Assembly (NCBI GenBank): GCA_029099845.1
Contig: JAQXOT010000014.1
Location: 72,879-111,348 of the forward strand
Direction: 5' to 3'
DNA from: a bacterium
GTDB taxonomy: Bacteria > Bacillota_I > Bacilli_A > RF39 > UBA660
Length of the DNA stretch: 38,470 nt
In this document: piece by piece, positions 16,801-25,624 of the stretch
How the letters are laid out: each line of letters opens with the position of its first letter
Numbering within the stretch: position 1 is the first letter of the stretch
Translations under genes and position numbers: made by a program
Notes under the pieces: model-generated
What the model saw: the letters and a program-made list of their open reading frames with translations, nothing else
Database searches by the model: none
What the model was told of the DNA's origin: nothing

Positions 16801-17376
16801 TTATCTAGTGGCTAGCTTTTCACCATCTTCAACAATTTGAATTAATCCATGATAATGGAAATCATTATTAATACTCATTGCTGATGTGTTACTTAGCCAT
16901 ACGCGCACAGTATAATCTTTTTCTCCTAAGGCTTTAATAGTATCTGTTTTTAATGTTTCGTTTTCTAACTCTGAAATAGTGTAAATTTCATTTTTGTTGT
17001 TGCCTTCTTTAATTGAAACCCTTAATATGTCTTTTGGAATGCTTTGATCAGTACATAAGTCATTAATCATTGTCTCATAATCATCCACTAGTTTTATTTG
17101 GTAATCTACTGGTTCTGTTAAATTATTTTTAACCGTGAATGTATAAGTTGTTGATGATAGGCCAACTGAATCTGAAACAGGAGTTGCTTTCGTTAATGCT
17201 ATTTTAGCACCATCTTTTTCATGAAAGATTATTTCTAAAGATTCAGAACTATAGCCAATATCGGTTGCACTAATAAAATGATAATATATATTATAGGTTG
17301 CAATAATGGCAACTGCTAAAATAACAAAAATGAAGATGATATTTTTAATAATTGTTTTCTTACGATTGTAATACAT
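16801..17376 (-). CDS. Membrane-anchored protein of unknown function
   Basis: A 191-residue protein with a basic N-terminus (YYNRKK), one membrane span (about residues 10-32) and an exported domain of about 155 residues. The domain looks like a beta-sandwich: STTYTFTVKNNLTEPVDYQI resembles Ig-like or camelysin-like strands, and later NDFHYHGLIQIVEDG. I do not recognise a family. ATG 17376 is chosen because GAGGTG lies five bases upstream; the ATG four codons earlier lacks a site. It is the first gene of the operon with yceD and rpmF, 12 bases before yceD, an unusual leader for that pair. Confidence 0.7.
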   Translation of the reverse strand: MYYNRKKTIIKNIIFIFVILAVAIIATYNIYYHFISATDIGYSSESLEIIFHEKDGAKIALTKATPVSDSVGLSSTTYTFTVKNNLTEPVDYQIKLVDDYETMINDLCTDQSIPKDILRVSIKEGNNKNEIYTISELENETLKTDTIKALGEKDYTVRVWLSNTSAMSINNDFHYHGLIQIVEDGEKLATR

Positions 17377-17393
17377 ATAACACCTCACACTTA

Positions 17394-17423
17394 ATGATAA
17401 TACGGCTCCATTTAACTAGTCAA
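17394..17423 (-). promoter_or_regulatory. Promoter of the 17376-16089 operon
   Basis: Minus-strand TTGACT (17423-17418), an 18-nt spacer and TATCAT (17399-17394); an alternative -10 TATTAT lies three bases closer. It lies directly ahead of the ribosome site. Confidence 0.6.
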
Positions 17424-17470
17424 TATTTTATAATATTACTTGACATTTTATATTGTAACACATTTTTTGA

Positions 17471-19063
17471 TTATTTAAAAGGCTTATAAATTTTAGCAAT
17501 AAACTCTGCAACTTTTATTCCATCCATTGCAGCCGTTGTAATACCTCCAGCATAGCCAGAACCCTCACCACAAGGAAATAGTCCTTTAATATTTGATTGA
17601 CCAGTTTTATCCCTTGGAATTCTAACTGGCGATGAGGTCCTACTTTCAATAGCACTTAATATGGCTCCATCAGTTGCATATCCTGGAATTTTTTTAGCAA
17701 AAACGGGAATGGCTTCTTTTAGGGCATCAGTTATATAATTTGGTAATATTTCATTTAAATTGCTGAAAGAATATGCACCTTTCATACTAGGCGTAATGTC
17801 TAAAAAGTCCGTACTTGTCTTATTATTTTTGAAATCTTTATATAGTTGAATTGGAATTTTTCCTTGGCCTTTTTGATAAGCTAGTTCCTCTAAGTGGCGT
17901 TGATAGGCAATTCCCGATAAAGGATCATTACCAAAATCTTCTGGTGATATTGTTACGACAAGGGCACTATTAGCATTTTTTTCATCCCGTTTATAGTTAC
18001 TCATGCCATTGATTGCTAAACGATTCTTTTCTGATGAGGCATTGACAACAAAACCACCAGGGCACATACAGAAAGAGTATACTCCTCTTTGTTTAGTCGT
18101 TGTGTAAGTTAATTTATAACTTGCTGGAGGAAGCACTTTACTTAATTTAGCTCCGTACTGGGCTTCATTAATTAATTTTTGAGGATGTTCTATACGAATA
18201 CCAATAGCAAATGGTTTTGGTTGTAGTGATAAATCATAATTATTTAGCATGGTGAAGGTATCTCTCGCGCTATGTCCAATGGCTAAAATTAGAGTATCAC
18301 AATCAATGGTTGTTGTATTATTTACTTTGATTCCGTATAAAGTATTATCACTGATTAATATATCAGTTAAACAGGTATGATATCTAAATTCGCCACCCAT
18401 TTTAATTATTTTATTGCGAATATTTTTGACAACAGTTCTTAAAATATCGGTGCCAATATGTGGATGATTTAAGTATTTTATTTCCTCTGGTGCACCGTTT
18501 TCAACAAAAATATCAAAGACTTTTTGGCAGCGAAAAGCTTTGTCTTTTACTAAAGTATTTAGTTTACCATCAGAAAATGTTCCAGCTCCACCCTCCCCAA
18601 ATTGGACGTTAGTATTTATATCAAGTTGGCCAGTTTCCCAAAACTGTTCAATTATTTCTACCCTTTCATCAACACTAGAGCCTCGTTCAATAATTATTGG
18701 CTGATAATTATGTTCTGCTAAGATATAGGCGCAGAAAAGCCCCGCTGGTCCACTGCCAACAATTATTGGCCTTTTTTTCATGGTAGTGGTTCCAGTAATT
18801 TCAAAAGTATATGTTTCATCTTTAGTTTGAAAAATATCGTTAGAGTTGTTTTTCCTTAAAATTTTTTCTTCGTTAGATAATGTAACATCTACTTCATAAA
18901 CATAGTGAATATTATCTTTTTTTCTAGCATCTAATGACTTCTTAACAATCCTTAAAGTTAAAATTTCTTTTTTGTCTATTCTTAGTAATTTTGATATTTT
19001 TAAAGTTAAAAAATCTTTATTATCTTTAGTTAAAGGGATTTTTATTTGTCTTATATGAATCAT
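17471..19063 (-). CDS. FAD-dependent dehydrogenase (COG2509 type)
   Basis: A 530-residue flavoprotein. Residues 1-95 form the small N-terminal domain typical of COG2509 (KIPLTKDNKDFLTLKISK, later DARKKDNIHYVYEVDV). The FAD-binding GSGPAG is at 103-108, with acidic ERGSSVDER downstream, then VQFGEGGAGTFSDGKLNT and near the end GLFPCGEGSGYAGGI with AMDG. These blocks are family hallmarks; the physiological substrate is unknown. ATG 19063 is chosen because AGGAG precedes it at good spacing; earlier in-frame starts lie inside the upstream gene. It starts four bases after that gene's stop, so the two flavoproteins are cotranscribed. Confidence 0.88.
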   Translation of the reverse strand: MIHIRQIKIPLTKDNKDFLTLKISKLLRIDKKEILTLRIVKKSLDARKKDNIHYVYEVDVTLSNEEKILRKNNSNDIFQTKDETYTFEITGTTTMKKRPIIVGSGPAGLFCAYILAEHNYQPIIIERGSSVDERVEIIEQFWETGQLDINTNVQFGEGGAGTFSDGKLNTLVKDKAFRCQKVFDIFVENGAPEEIKYLNHPHIGTDILRTVVKNIRNKIIKMGGEFRYHTCLTDILISDNTLYGIKVNNTTTIDCDTLILAIGHSARDTFTMLNNYDLSLQPKPFAIGIRIEHPQKLINEAQYGAKLSKVLPPASYKLTYTTTKQRGVYSFCMCPGGFVVNASSEKNRLAINGMSNYKRDEKNANSALVVTISPEDFGNDPLSGIAYQRHLEELAYQKGQGKIPIQLYKDFKNNKTSTDFLDITPSMKGAYSFSNLNEILPNYITDALKEAIPVFAKKIPGYATDGAILSAIESRTSSPVRIPRDKTGQSNIKGLFPCGEGSGYAGGITTAAMDGIKVAEFIAKIYKPFK

Positions 19064-19067
19064 AATA

Positions 19068-20282
19068 TCAACTCCTACTGCTCTTACCAGCAATCAAGCC
19101 GCTAATCCAAGCAAAACCTAAATTATAGCCACCACAGTCTCCATCTACATCTAAAAGTTCGCCCACAAAATATAAATTTTTGTTAATAGTAGACTCCATA
19201 GTTTTAGGATTAATTGCTGATAATGGAATGCCGCCGCTACAAGTTTGAGCTTGATCAAAGGATTTTGTGCCGATTATTTTGATCTTTAAATTAGTTAATT
19301 TTTCTATTAGTAAGTTTTTTTCATTGTCTCTTAAATTATCCCACTTTTCTTCTACTGTTAAGTTGCAAATCTTTAATATAACTTTAATTAATTTGGGATT
19401 TAGTAATCCTTCTAATAATTCAAAGATAGTACGATTTCTGACAATTTCATTTCTTGTTGCTAACCAGTCTAGAGCATTATTTTCTATAAATGGCAAAAAA
19501 TTTATTGCAACATAAAGTAACTGATGTTCTTTTATGTTGCGACTTACAAACCGACTTAAATTAAAAGTACAAATACCACTAATACCATAGTCTGTTAACT
19601 GCAGCTCACCAAGATTTTCTTTTACTAATTGATTATTGGAAAAAAGACTGATTTTAGCTTCACATCTTATTCCATTCCAGTCTTTAAAGTATTTTTCATT
19701 GCCTACTAACTGAACTAAAGCTGGTAATGGTTCAATAACTGTATGTCCTAATTTTTTAGCTAAATTATACCCATTACCATCGGAACCTGTTTTAGGGGAT
19801 GCTTTTGAACCTGTTGCAATTATTACGGCATCAGCAATAATTGATTCATTATTAACACTAATTATATATTTTGAATTTTCTTTTCTGATATTTTCTACAT
19901 AGGAAGAGGTATGAATTTTTACTCCAACTTGAGATGCTTCTGTAATTAAAGCATCTCTAATACTTAAGGCTTGATTTGAATATGGGTAATAATAGCCATT
20001 CTTGATTTTAGGAATTATTCCTATTCTACTAAAAAAGTTAAGTATTTCTTCTTGATTAGACTTAGTTATTATATCTTGCAAAAGTTCATGGTTAGTACTG
20101 TTGTAATGGTTTAAATCTTGATCAGAATTCCAATAATTACACCTACCATTTCCGGTTGCAAGAATTTTTTTGCCACAAAAAGCATTTCTTTCTAATAAAA
20201 TTACATTGGTTGAAGATGTTTTAGCACTTATAGCTGCTACTAATCCTGATGCTCCTCCACCAATAATAACGATTGTTTTCAT
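19068..20282 (-). CDS. HI0933/YhiN-family flavoprotein (BaiN-like NAD(P)/FAD oxidoreductase)
   Basis: A 404-residue flavoprotein. MKTIVIIGGGASGLVAA provides the FAD Rossmann motif (GGGASG at 8-13), followed by ERNAFCGKKILATGNGRCN, the family signature. ATGSKASPKTGSDGNGY and the C-terminal CSGGIPLSAINPKTMES, LYFVGELLDVDGDCGGYN also match. Relatives include BaiN-type bile-acid reductases and many uncharacterised enzymes, so the substrate is open. ATG 20282 has GGTGAT upstream; a longer start at 20315 would cover the -10 box. The stop is TGA, one sign that this genome uses TGA as a stop. It precedes a second flavoprotein gene in the same operon. Confidence 0.9.
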   Translation of the reverse strand: MKTIVIIGGGASGLVAAISAKTSSTNVILLERNAFCGKKILATGNGRCNYWNSDQDLNHYNSTNHELLQDIITKSNQEEILNFFSRIGIIPKIKNGYYYPYSNQALSIRDALITEASQVGVKIHTSSYVENIRKENSKYIISVNNESIIADAVIIATGSKASPKTGSDGNGYNLAKKLGHTVIEPLPALVQLVGNEKYFKDWNGIRCEAKISLFSNNQLVKENLGELQLTDYGISGICTFNLSRFVSRNIKEHQLLYVAINFLPFIENNALDWLATRNEIVRNRTIFELLEGLLNPKLIKVILKICNLTVEEKWDNLRDNEKNLLIEKLTNLKIKIIGTKSFDQAQTCSGGIPLSAINPKTMESTINKNLYFVGELLDVDGDCGGYNLGFAWISGLIAGKSSRS

Positions 20283-20297
20283 TTTATCACCATGATT

Positions 20298-20306
20298 ATT
20301 ATAACA
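20298..20306 (-). promoter_or_regulatory. Extended -10 promoter of the flavoprotein operon
   Basis: TGTTATAAT on the minus strand, 16 bases before ATG 20282. No good -35 is present; the TG extension probably compensates. Confidence 0.55.
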
Positions 20307-20362
20307 CGATTGCATAATAAAAGAGAATAAGCAAATATTCCCTTTTTGGATATTATTTTTGT

Positions 20363-20491
20363 TTAAGCGATTCGGAAAGCTGGGGAAACGCCCAAATCAA
20401 AACTAGTATTCGCAACCATACACACCCCAGTATTATGGCTACAAAAAAAACAAGTTGGCCACAAAGGTGGAGCAGAGCGCAACCACCACCA
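20363..20491 (-). other. Compositionally anomalous 3' end of the prepilin gene (candidate variable region)
   Basis: The last 43 codons, from TGG-TGG-TGG to TAA, contain by hand count 19 A in 129 bases (15%) and 60 G+C (47%), against a gene that is otherwise A-rich and low in GC. Codons rare in the window occur together: CGC, GGG, GCG, TCC, CGA. The 3' end, with GGCGTTTCCCCAGCTTTC, is GC-rich. This pattern fits the adenine-targeted variable region and fixed 3' IMH of a diversity-generating retroelement, but no template is visible here. An imperfect hairpin (AATATCC, A5, GGGAATATT) follows the stop. Confidence 0.5.
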
Positions 20492-21628
20492 AACTTCTGC
20501 ACCATTATATTCTTTTATAACTTCGCTATAATTACTTGATGTAGTATTATTTTTATTATAATAATCTAATTGTCTTGTTTGATTTTGAGATGTATCATTA
20601 TTACCATCATTCCAAATTTCTTTTGGTGATAATAAATATAATTTATCAACTGATGTAAAATTAGTTTCGTTTACTGTTGGACCATGTCCTGATATAACTG
20701 TTGTTTCAGATATTGAACCATACATATAGTAAGGCATTTCTTCCACTATTTCGTTATTCACATACGTTCTTAATTTGCTTGCAGGCCATCCGCCTAGATT
20801 CGTATCGGCAGAATTCATATTATGTTTAGTAATTATATCGACAAACTCCACCACAAACCCACAAGCAGTTTGAGAAAAACCTTCTTGTGAACATTCACTA
20901 GGTGTTGTCGTATTTGCAACTCTTACTGTATGTGTTCCAAATTCTCCCATATCTACTTCTTTTGTATCTCCTACTTGATATGGATAATTTCCTGACCTTA
21001 CCGCTCCAGCAATTCTAAGCCAGCTATCTGTTGCAAAAGATATTCCTTTTACTGTTTTAGTTCCACCTTCAACACTACATGTTGTTACTTCTTCATCTAT
21101 AAATGGATCTACCATAATTGAATTTAATTTTTCTTCTTCATTCAAATTATCTAAATTCATCAACATATCACCACGTACCAATTTATCTGATTCCTTTGGA
21201 CTTCCCAAATTATCATAAATACCATGAGTTCCATCTGATAAAGCTACATAAAATTTTGTTACTTTTTTATTACTTTTGGTTGTAACATTTACCCTTACAT
21301 AACCCTTAACATCACGATTACCCCAAGATGATTTTCCGCCTTGTCCAAGTAAAGATGACACATTACTACTGCTTGTATCGATTAAAACATAATAATTTCC
21401 ATTATCCATACCAGATGCATATGTATTCGTATTTCCACACATCAAATTATCAGAAGTCCACTGTGTTCTAGCTGCATTGGCATATGACTTTGCAATATCA
21501 ACAAAAGTATCTTTTCTTGAGTTTTCTATTACTCTAGATATTGCAGGAATTGCGACTAACATTAAAATACCCATAATTACTATTACCGCTAGTAATTCTA
21601 TTAAAGTGAAACCATTTTTCTTTTTCAT
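20363..21628 (-). CDS. Type IV prepilin-like protein with C-terminal DUF6273-like domain
   Basis: A 421-residue surface protein. MKKKNGFTLIELLAVIVIMG is a class III prepilin leader, cleaved after Gly with E5 of the mature form retained, followed by the long hydrophobic helix. Residues 60-190 form a pilin globular domain with Cys pairs. From about 200 the sequence has SWLRIAG, GDTKEVDMGEFGTHTVRVA, DKLYLLSPKEIW and TRQLDYYNK, then WWWLRSAPP and GVSPAFRIA at the end, a DUF6273-like domain (C-type-lectin-like arrangement, inferred). The segment between WWWLRS and GVSPAF is the variable loop in relatives as I recall them. AGGTG lies five bases before the ATG. The promoter has an unusual poly-G spacer. 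No pilus assembly genes are in the window. Confidence 0.8.
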   Translation of the reverse strand: MKKKNGFTLIELLAVIVIMGILMLVAIPAISRVIENSRKDTFVDIAKSYANAARTQWTSDNLMCGNTNTYASGMDNGNYYVLIDTSSSNVSSLLGQGGKSSWGNRDVKGYVRVNVTTKSNKKVTKFYVALSDGTHGIYDNLGSPKESDKLVRGDMLMNLDNLNEEEKLNSIMVDPFIDEEVTTCSVEGGTKTVKGISFATDSWLRIAGAVRSGNYPYQVGDTKEVDMGEFGTHTVRVANTTTPSECSQEGFSQTACGFVVEFVDIITKHNMNSADTNLGGWPASKLRTYVNNEIVEEMPYYMYGSISETTVISGHGPTVNETNFTSVDKLYLLSPKEIWNDGNNDTSQNQTRQLDYYNKNNTTSSNYSEVIKEYNGAEVWWWLRSAPPLWPTCFFCSHNTGVCMVANTSFDLGVSPAFRIA

Positions 21629-21671
21629 AACTACACCTAACCTTTGTAAGACTATTATCTATTATATATAA

Positions 21672-21703
21672 AGTATACCCCCCCTCCCACGTTTTTTTGT
21701 CAA
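21672..21703 (-). promoter_or_regulatory. Promoter of the prepilin with G7 and A7 tracts in the spacer
   Basis: On the minus strand -35 TTGACA (21703-21698), then a spacer holding an A-run and GTGGGA followed by seven G, then TATACT (21677-21672). The spacer is 20 nt, against the optimum of 17. Loss of two or three bases from either run would give good spacing. Homopolymer tracts in this position are the classical arrangement for phase-variable transcription. Confidence 0.6.
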
Positions 21704-21728
21704 TTGATATTTTACTTAGTTATATTAA

Positions 21729-21759
21729 CAAAAAAGATTAGAACATTTCTCTAATCTTT
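21729..21759 (-). terminator. Terminator of the M13 peptidase/ABC operon
   Basis: On the minus strand AAAGATTAGA, a 7-base loop, TCTAATCTTTTTTG. A perfect ten-pair stem plus T-run, starting at the stop codon. Confidence 0.88.
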
Positions 21760-23686
21760 ACCATACTCTTAGTCTTTCATCTTCTGGAATATACATTTCA
21801 TTATCTTTCGAAACATTATATACTTCATAGAATAAGTCTGTTGATGATAGTGTGGCATTAACACGATATTTATTAGGAGCATGAGTATCAATTAGTAATA
21901 ATAACTTGGTATATTCTTCTCTAGATTTTTCAGCCCATAAGGAAGCAAAACTGGCATACATAGAACGGATTTCTTGACTGCTTGCCTTTTTTTCTTTTGC
22001 AATACCACTGATACAAGAAACGGCTCCTAAATCCGCAATATTTTCAGAGATCGTTAATTCACCATTGATATAATTTCCTGATATTACTTCATATTTATTA
22101 TAGTAATCTATTACCTCTTTTTGGATCTTTTCATAATTACTTCTATCTTCATCTGTCCACCAATTTGCTAAATTTCCCAACTCATCAAACTTGGAACCAT
22201 TTGCATCAAAGGCATGAGTTACTTCATGGGCAATGATCATTCCTATTGTGCCTAAATTTTCATAATATGTTTTTTCTAGATCAACAAAGTTGACTGAAGC
22301 AGCTGGAAAATTAATAGAATTATCTTGAGGATTATAGTAAGCATTAACTGTTATTTGATCCATTAATGGTATTTTCTCATTCGTTAACAAGCTTTGATAT
22401 TCATAATCTGATATTGTTTTCATTATTGAAAGAATATTTTCAATTAATGTTTTATCACTTGTTAAATTATAGTTAGCAGAATATTTGGGATACGTTTCTG
22501 TTAAGCCAATATTTATAGTCATATTTTTTACTTTATTAATAGCCTTTGTTTTAGTTTCTGGACTTAACCAAGTCAAATTAGAAATATTGCTTTCATAATA
22601 ATTTAGAATGTCATTAATCATATCTAAAATATACTTTTTAGAATTGGCATCTAAATACTGACTTGCATATAATTCGTCTATATCATATTGAAATAAATTA
22701 GTAATTACCGTTTGGGCATTATATTCAAGGTCTAAATCTTTTTCTATTCCTAATTGCTCATTTTCAAAATCATTAGCAATTTTAGCATAATCCTCAGTTA
22801 AATAGTTACAATAGCTTTGCAATATTTTTAGTTTTACGCTTTCTTTTAGTGTTTCAACATTTTCTTCCGTTAAAGAATTGTTAATAGCTATATAATTACC
22901 ACTATCTAAAATACTTAATTTAATATTATCTGGGACCGTTATGAAGTATGAATCTGGTAATTTATTATAAATTTTTTTAAGTTCTTCTTTGGTGATGATG
23001 TTATACATATTTTCTATATCATTAAAGTATTCTGATGGTTTAGACTGTTTTGCTATTTCAGTATAATAATCAGTTATATTTTTAGATATTTCTCTAGCTT
23101 GCTTTTTATCATAACCATATTGTTTTAGGAGTTTTATTCCATATTGTTTTATTAGTGCTCTTTGTGCTAGATAATCATCAGCTATATAATAATCACTTGG
23201 TGCTGAAAAATCAAAAGTTATTGGTGATAAATATAACATATTTTTTGAAGTATCTTTAAAATCACTCATTATGTTTTTGTTTATAAAAATGGGAATAAAC
23301 AACTCATTTTCTACAATAATAGCATTATTGATAAAATCGTTAATATTTGTTGATTGATCAATTAAATTTAAATAATAATTTATAGTTGATAGACCATTAT
23401 TATTTCTGGTATTTATATCAATTAGTTGATTGTATAAAATATTAATATTTGGGTTTTCTGCAGTAGCTATTTTTTCTTTAAATACTAAATCAACTTGCTT
23501 ATCTACTTCATCTTGAATTTCTGTAAAGGTACTGATAGTAAATTCATCATCTTCTAAAACATACTCATCTATTTTATCTTTATTAATATAAGTATAGTAA
23601 TCTGTTGTTAATTGAGATTGAGATAAGCTACAACCTGTTACTATGACAATTAATAATACTAATAATATTTTCTTTATTTTTTTCAT
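21758..23686 (-). CDS. M13-family (neprilysin-like) zinc metallopeptidase lipoprotein
   Basis: A 642-residue exported peptidase. MKKIKKILLVLLIVIVTGC is a lipoprotein signal (lipobox VTGC), so the enzyme is membrane-tethered outside the cell. Zinc site: HEVTH (the HExxH motif) followed by FDANGSKFDELGN, with the third ligand Glu in ENIADLGA. The substrate-binding NAYYNPQ motif lies upstream, as in neprilysin and PepO. Length matches the family (about 630-700). The C-terminus is normally CxxW; here it ends RLRVW without the Cys. It follows an ABC permease by one base and shares its terminator, suggesting that peptide processing or turnover is tied to that exporter. Confidence 0.92.
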   Translation of the reverse strand: MKKIKKILLVLLIVIVTGCSLSQSQLTTDYYTYINKDKIDEYVLEDDEFTISTFTEIQDEVDKQVDLVFKEKIATAENPNINILYNQLIDINTRNNNGLSTINYYLNLIDQSTNINDFINNAIIVENELFIPIFINKNIMSDFKDTSKNMLYLSPITFDFSAPSDYYIADDYLAQRALIKQYGIKLLKQYGYDKKQAREISKNITDYYTEIAKQSKPSEYFNDIENMYNIITKEELKKIYNKLPDSYFITVPDNIKLSILDSGNYIAINNSLTEENVETLKESVKLKILQSYCNYLTEDYAKIANDFENEQLGIEKDLDLEYNAQTVITNLFQYDIDELYASQYLDANSKKYILDMINDILNYYESNISNLTWLSPETKTKAINKVKNMTINIGLTETYPKYSANYNLTSDKTLIENILSIMKTISDYEYQSLLTNEKIPLMDQITVNAYYNPQDNSINFPAASVNFVDLEKTYYENLGTIGMIIAHEVTHAFDANGSKFDELGNLANWWTDEDRSNYEKIQKEVIDYYNKYEVISGNYINGELTISENIADLGAVSCISGIAKEKKASSQEIRSMYASFASLWAEKSREEYTKLLLLIDTHAPNKYRVNATLSSTDLFYEVYNVSKDNEMYIPEDERLRVW

Positions 23687-23687
23687 A

Positions 23688-24851
23688 CTAAGCACCAAAT
23701 AGAACTTTCTCTGATTTGAATTTTTTTATTAATATATATAGCAATATGACTATGTATATTATAGTTGATAATATTGTTAAAAATAAGTTTAAGTAACTGA
23801 TATTTCCTGAATATAAATCCATTAAAATTGTAGTGTGACTTAAAATTGGAATTATATAGTATGTTGCGGATATTGGGATATTTAAAAACGAAATTAACAT
23901 TGGCATGATACAAACAACTTGTAATATTTGACCTGCGGCTTGAGCTTCTTTATAGGTTTTTGCTGATGAAGTTAATAGTATTGCAATGGCTGCTATTAAA
24001 AAAGCAGCTATAATGCATATTATTATTCCCCAAATTATAGCTAATAGACTTATACTGAAACCTTTGTATACTTCAAACATGTTAGTAGCAATAGCAAAGC
24101 TTGCTATAGTAATTATAAAGCCTATTATTGATGATATAAGTCCAATAATTGCTGTTGCTAAATATTTTCCAACTATTAATTCTTTTGTAGTTACAGGAAG
24201 GGTTAAAATCGTTTCTAAAGTGCCATTTTCTTTTTCGGCGGCAATTGATGAGGTAGCCATATTTACGGCAGCTAAGGCAATTGCCATAATAATATAGGTA
24301 AATGACACATTCATTACTAGTTCAATCATAAAGCCTTCAGTTGATAACTCTTTTCCATCAGTTGTTTTTAATTCATAATTAATATTTCCGTAAGCTACTT
24401 CTGGATCAATATCTTCACCTTTTATATATAGATCACCTAAATATTTATTATAAGCTTCTAAGTATTCAGCAGCATAGCTTGCAGCCTGAGAATCCATAAT
24501 ATTCTTGCTTGAATATATGGTATATAAGTTTTTATCAGAATCATAATATATATATGTTTCAATACTGCCTTTATCATAGGCTTTTTTCATTTCTTCAAGA
24601 TTTTTATATTGAGTTGGATTTAAAGATAATTCTGACATTATACTTTTTTCAGTACTATTTGGTTCATAATTTATACCTAATTGATATTTGGTATTGTCTG
24701 TTCCCATAAGGGAATCTTCCATAAAGCCAAAAAAGAAAATGAAGGCGGCAATTATAAAAGGAAAGCAAAATATCATAAAGATTGTTTTTTTATCTCTCAT
24801 AATTGATCTTAATTCTTTTTTGATGGTAATTATAATATTACTTTTCTTCAT
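23688..24851 (-). CDS. ABC-2 type permease (NatB-like)
   Basis: A 387-residue permease. It has an N-terminal cytoplasmic segment (IKKELRSIMRDKKT), span 1 (about 20-42), a large external domain (45-175), then five spans ending near residue 375. EKENGTLETILTLPVTTKEL is the ABC-2 coupling segment characteristic of NatB and related exporters. The start ATG overlaps the ATPase stop by 14 bases, with AGGAGG upstream, and the next gene starts one base after this stop. Na+ export is the classical NatAB role. With a peptidase in the same operon, peptide or stress-related export is equally possible. Confidence 0.85.
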   Translation of the reverse strand: MKKSNIIITIKKELRSIMRDKKTIFMIFCFPFIIAAFIFFFGFMEDSLMGTDNTKYQLGINYEPNSTEKSIMSELSLNPTQYKNLEEMKKAYDKGSIETYIYYDSDKNLYTIYSSKNIMDSQAASYAAEYLEAYNKYLGDLYIKGEDIDPEVAYGNINYELKTTDGKELSTEGFMIELVMNVSFTYIIMAIALAAVNMATSSIAAEKENGTLETILTLPVTTKELIVGKYLATAIIGLISSIIGFIITIASFAIATNMFEVYKGFSISLLAIIWGIIICIIAAFLIAAIAILLTSSAKTYKEAQAAGQILQVVCIMPMLISFLNIPISATYYIIPILSHTTILMDLYSGNISYLNLFLTILSTIIYIVILLYILIKKFKSEKVLFGA

Positions 24852-25596
24852 ATTGTCCTCCTATTAGTGCAAAGAAACTATCTCTTAGGTTAGTAGTATT
24901 TGTTTTTATTCTAATTTCTTTTGGGGTTCCTGTCGCTATTACTTGGCCTTTATTAATCATGACAATTCTATCACAAATATTTTCAGCTTCTTCCATATAG
25001 TGTGTGGAATATAAAATACATTTGTTTTTTGCTTTTTCTTCCTTTATAAAATCTAGGATTACTTTGCTGGAAATAACGTCTAGGCCACTAGTTGGTTCGT
25101 CTAATATATAATATTTTGGATTAGAAACTAGGCACCTTGAAATGCCAGTACGTTGATATTGACCAGTTGATAAGGTCTCAATTTTTTGATGTTTAAAAGC
25201 TTCCATAGAAAATCTTTTAATAATAGTATCAATTCTTTTTTCTAAGTCTTCTTTTGGAATTCCATGGTACTCACCACACATTTTTAATAATTCATAAGGG
25301 GAAATATCTTTGTATAATTTTGTATTTCCTGTTAAAAAAGAAATATTTTTTTTAATTTCAATGGAATCTTTTTGATGTGTTTTACCATCGATTATTATTT
25401 GGCCACTAGTTGGTGTCATAATCCCAGCAATCATTCTTAATAAAGTGGTTTTCCCAGCTCCATTTGGGCCTATAATACCAATTATTTCTCCTTCTTTTGC
25501 AGTAAAGGAAATATCATTATCAGCTAAAAAAGAAATACTTTCTTTTTGATTAATCTTTTTTTGAAATTTTTTCGAAACATTTTTGACTTCAATCAT
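24838..25596 (-). CDS. ABC transporter ATP-binding protein (NatA-like)
   Basis: A 252-residue ABC ATPase. Walker A GPNGAGKT is near residue 43, Q-loop FLTGNTKLYKDIS follows, then signature LSTGQYQRTGISRCLV, Walker B YILDEPTSGLD and switch STHYMEEAE. The STHYMEEAE and TGTPKEIR ends are typical of NatA/CcmA-type ATPases. GGAG precedes the ATG by about eight bases. It is the first gene of a three-gene operon with the NatB-like permease and the M13 peptidase, all overlapping or nearly touching. Confidence 0.9.
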   Translation of the reverse strand: MIEVKNVSKKFQKKINQKESISFLADNDISFTAKEGEIIGIIGPNGAGKTTLLRMIAGIMTPTSGQIIIDGKTHQKDSIEIKKNISFLTGNTKLYKDISPYELLKMCGEYHGIPKEDLEKRIDTIIKRFSMEAFKHQKIETLSTGQYQRTGISRCLVSNPKYYILDEPTSGLDVISSKVILDFIKEEKAKNKCILYSTHYMEEAENICDRIVMINKGQVIATGTPKEIRIKTNTTNLRDSFFALIGGQYEEK

Positions 25597-25624
25597 TTTT
25601 ACACTCCTTCTACTCTACTTTAAT

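Noticed and set aside
20342-20362. Imperfect hairpin after the prepilin stop as a terminator
   Set aside because: The stem is bulged and lacks a T-tract; I only mention it as a possible accessory of the variable region.
23683-23913. 76-codon minus-strand frame overlapping the permease 3' end
   Set aside because: Lies in another frame of the permease gene, with Asn/Ile-rich composition and no ribosome site.
23986-24297. 103-codon plus-strand frame opposite the NatB-like permease
   Set aside because: Hydrophobic only because it mirrors membrane-span codons on the other strand; no start signals.
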